DNA from: an uncultured Selenomonadales bacterium
Lineage (GTDB): Bacteria; Bacillota; Negativicutes; Selenomonadales; Selenomonadaceae
NCBI GenBank assembly: GCA_946408105.1
Contig: CAMJQS010000003.1
Location: forward strand, 1-50,514
Direction: 5' to 3'
DNA length: 50,514 nucleotides
Part shown: positions 49,019-50,514 of the stretch, in pieces
Position numbering within the stretch: the stretch's first letter is position 1
Layout of the letters: each line of letters opens with the position of its first letter
Notes under the pieces: generated by a model
Seen by the model: the letters and a program-made list of their open reading frames with translations, nothing else
The model's database searches: none
What the model was told of the DNA's origin: nothing
Position numbers and translations under genes: made by a program

Positions 49019-49303
49019 TTAAAAAGTACTCCCTTCTTCCGTCGCACCTTTTTGGAGGTTGCGACTCTGTGAAAAAAAGATTCTTGCCTGCCCGTCGTGG
49101 ACAAGGCTTTACGAAATTGAACCCCTTTTTTTGGAATAATCCCAAAAACCAAAACAGCGTCGAACGCCGACGAACCCTACACGATTCGTCGTGCTCAAAC
49201 GCCACAGCCTTGATCGTCCGCCTTTCTGTTCCCCAACATCAGACGAAGACCCCCCTTTACTTTGACGGCTCGCGTCCACCAAACGCTCCCGACCGTCGCG
49301 CGC

Positions 49304-49332
49304 AGAATAACGCAGGAAATTATTTTTGTCAA
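49304..49332 (-). promoter_or_regulatory. SigA-type promoter for the RTX-like gene
   Basis: Minus strand TTGACA-N17-TATTCT, implying a leader of about 280 nt before the ATG at 49018. Confidence 0.65.
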
Positions 49333-49427
49333 GTGTGGAAAGTTAAAAGTTCCTTAGAAGTCGGCGGCTGTTTACTTTTTGCGCTTTACCTGTTATAGTG
49401 TGGAAAAATTTTTTCGGCGGTGATTAA

Positions 49428-50228
49428 ATGGTTGTGGAAATTGTCAGCGTCGGCACCGAAATTTTAATGGGCAACATCGTCAATACGAACGCACAATATC
49501 TGGCAAAAAGATTGGCGCACCTCGGCTTAGACTGTCACTTTCAAACGGTCGTGGGCGACAACCCCGCAAGGATAAAATCTGCGCTCGACGTGGCCTACTC
49601 GCGGGCGGACGCCGTGATTATGACGGGCGGGCTCGGCCCCACGAAAGACGATTTGACAAAAGAAATGCTCATGGAATATTTCGGCAAGGCACCCGTCGTC
49701 GACGCGAAAGTTTTAAATTTTTTGGAGGAGCGGGCGAAGGCGCGCGGCTTCGGAAAACTTTCTGACGGCATGAAAAAGCAAGCGGTCGTTCCCGCCGATT
49801 CTCTGATTCTTTACAATCATCACGGCACGGCACCCGGTTGCGTCATGGAGCGCGACGGGAAAATTTGTATTCTCTTGCCGGGGCCGCCGCACGAAATGCA
49901 GCCGATGTTCGAGGAATGTTGCGAGCTTTACTTGAACGCGAAGAGCGACAAAATTTTGGTGTCGATTGTAATTAAATGTTTGAGTAAATTCGACGCGCCG
50001 ATTTCAATCGTCGGCGAGTCACCCGTTGCCGACCGTTTGGCGGAACTTTTGGACGGCGTTAATCCGACCGTCGCCACCTACGCGAAAGAGGACGGCTGTA
50101 TCGTTCGAGTGACGGCGGCGGGCAAAACTCACGACGAGGCGATAAAAATTTTAAAGCCCGTCGTCGACAAGTGCCGCGAACGTATCGGCGAAGAGTACAT
50201 TAAATTTATTAAAGAAGACATCGATTGA
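49428..50228 (+). CDS. cinA: CinA N-terminal (MoCF-like) domain protein, without C-terminal amidase domain
   Basis: VEIVSVGTEILMGNIVNTNAQYLAKRLAHLGLD, MTGGLGPTKDDLTKE, LLPGPPHEMQPMFEE; stops after 266 aa. Confidence 0.9.
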   Translation: MVVEIVSVGTEILMGNIVNTNAQYLAKRLAHLGLDCHFQTVVGDNPARIKSALDVAYSRADAVIMTGGLGPTKDDLTKEMLMEYFGKAPVVDAKVLNFLEERAKARGFGKLSDGMKKQAVVPADSLILYNHHGTAPGCVMERDGKICILLPGPPHEMQPMFEECCELYLNAKSDKILVSIVIKCLSKFDAPISIVGESPVADRLAELLDGVNPTVATYAKEDGCIVRVTAAGKTHDEAIKILKPVVDKCRERIGEEYIKFIKEDID

Positions 50229-50300
50229 GGATTCAGGTGTCAGGTGTCAGGAGGTTTTAGCTGTAACCTGTAACCTAAAAATCGACCGAAGGGAGATTTT
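50229..50300. repeat. Heptamer-repeat hairpin plus shared RBS-containing block
   Basis: TTCAGGTGTCAGGTGTCAGGAGG ... CTGTAACCTGTAACCTAAAAATCGACCGAAGGGAGATTTT, 39/40 identical to 2401-2440 over the final block. Confidence 0.85.
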
Positions 50301-50303
50301 TCC

Positions 50304-50514
50304 ATGATAATTGTGACGGGCGGCGCGGGCTTTGTCGGCAGCAACATCGTCCGCGCTTTGAACGAACGAGGCCGCACAGATATTTTAATCGTCGACAACC
50401 TGGGCAACAGCGACAAGTACAAAAATTTAATCGGCCTGCGCTTCGTCGACTATCGACATAAAGACGACTTCATAAAAAATTTGGACGGCGCGGCTCAAAA
50501 CGTCGAGGCAATTT
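50304..50514 (+). CDS. hldD: ADP-L-glycero-D-manno-heptose-6-epimerase, N-terminal part (3' truncated by window edge)
   Basis: [56 protein letters not shown]. Confidence 0.9.
   Translation, partial: MIIVTGGAGFVGSNIVRALNERGRTDILIVDNLGNSDKYKNLIGLRFVDYRHKDDFIKNLDGAAQNVEAI

Noticed and set aside
44453-49072. 1539-aa plus-strand ORF antisense to the RTX-like gene
   Set aside because: The sense gene is rich in GNC-type codons (Val, Ala, Asp, Gly), whose reverse complement is also GNC, so an open antisense frame is expected. The antisense product is a low-complexity V/A/D/G string without domains.
1-50514. CRISPR array, prophage or transposase gene
   Set aside because: No regularly spaced direct repeats of CRISPR length, and no integrase, transposase or phage structural ORF recognised in the supplied translations.

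Overview
The window looks like chromosomal DNA of a diderm (outer-membrane) Firmicute of the Negativicutes type. This is inferred from the co-occurrence of dnaK/dnaJ/ctsR/spoVS/rny/ymdB-type genes with LPS-heptose genes (gmhB, hldD), bamA, tamB, tolC and mlaEFD. From left to right it holds: a ClC channel (partial), ctsR, gmhB, a CAP protein and a gltD-like oxidoreductase; grpE, an EVE-like gene, dnaK, a J-domain gene and dnaJ; a minus-strand block (murI, DUF445, two tandem Tat-type FAD oxidoreductases, a second DUF445, pheA, a DEDD exonuclease); an envelope operon mlaE-mlaF-fic-mlaD-hlyD-tolC-tamB-bamA; tRNA-Ser(GCU); dapL; an LPP20-like gene; rny-hyp-ymdB-spoVS-PHP; AmmeMemoRadiSam B/A; two small secreted Cys proteins; fmt; ruvB; a flagellin carrying an internal HEXXH protease-like domain; a 1582-aa RTX-like protein on the minus strand; a short CinA; and the start of hldD. 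The most interesting observations are: (1) a MlaD whose C-terminus looks like an outer-membrane beta-barrel (candidate trans-envelope lipid bridge), with a Fic gene inserted in the same operon; (2) a candidate proteolytic flagellin (flagellinolysin-like); (3) an AmmeMemoRadiSam B-A unit interrupted by one in-frame TAA with no plausible restart; (4) a dispersed element with covarying hairpins, present in two full copies plus a decayed one; (5) heptamer-repeat intergenic hairpins, two of which share an almost identical 40-nt block carrying the ribosome-binding site. All calls come from reading sequence and supplied translations; no database search was run.
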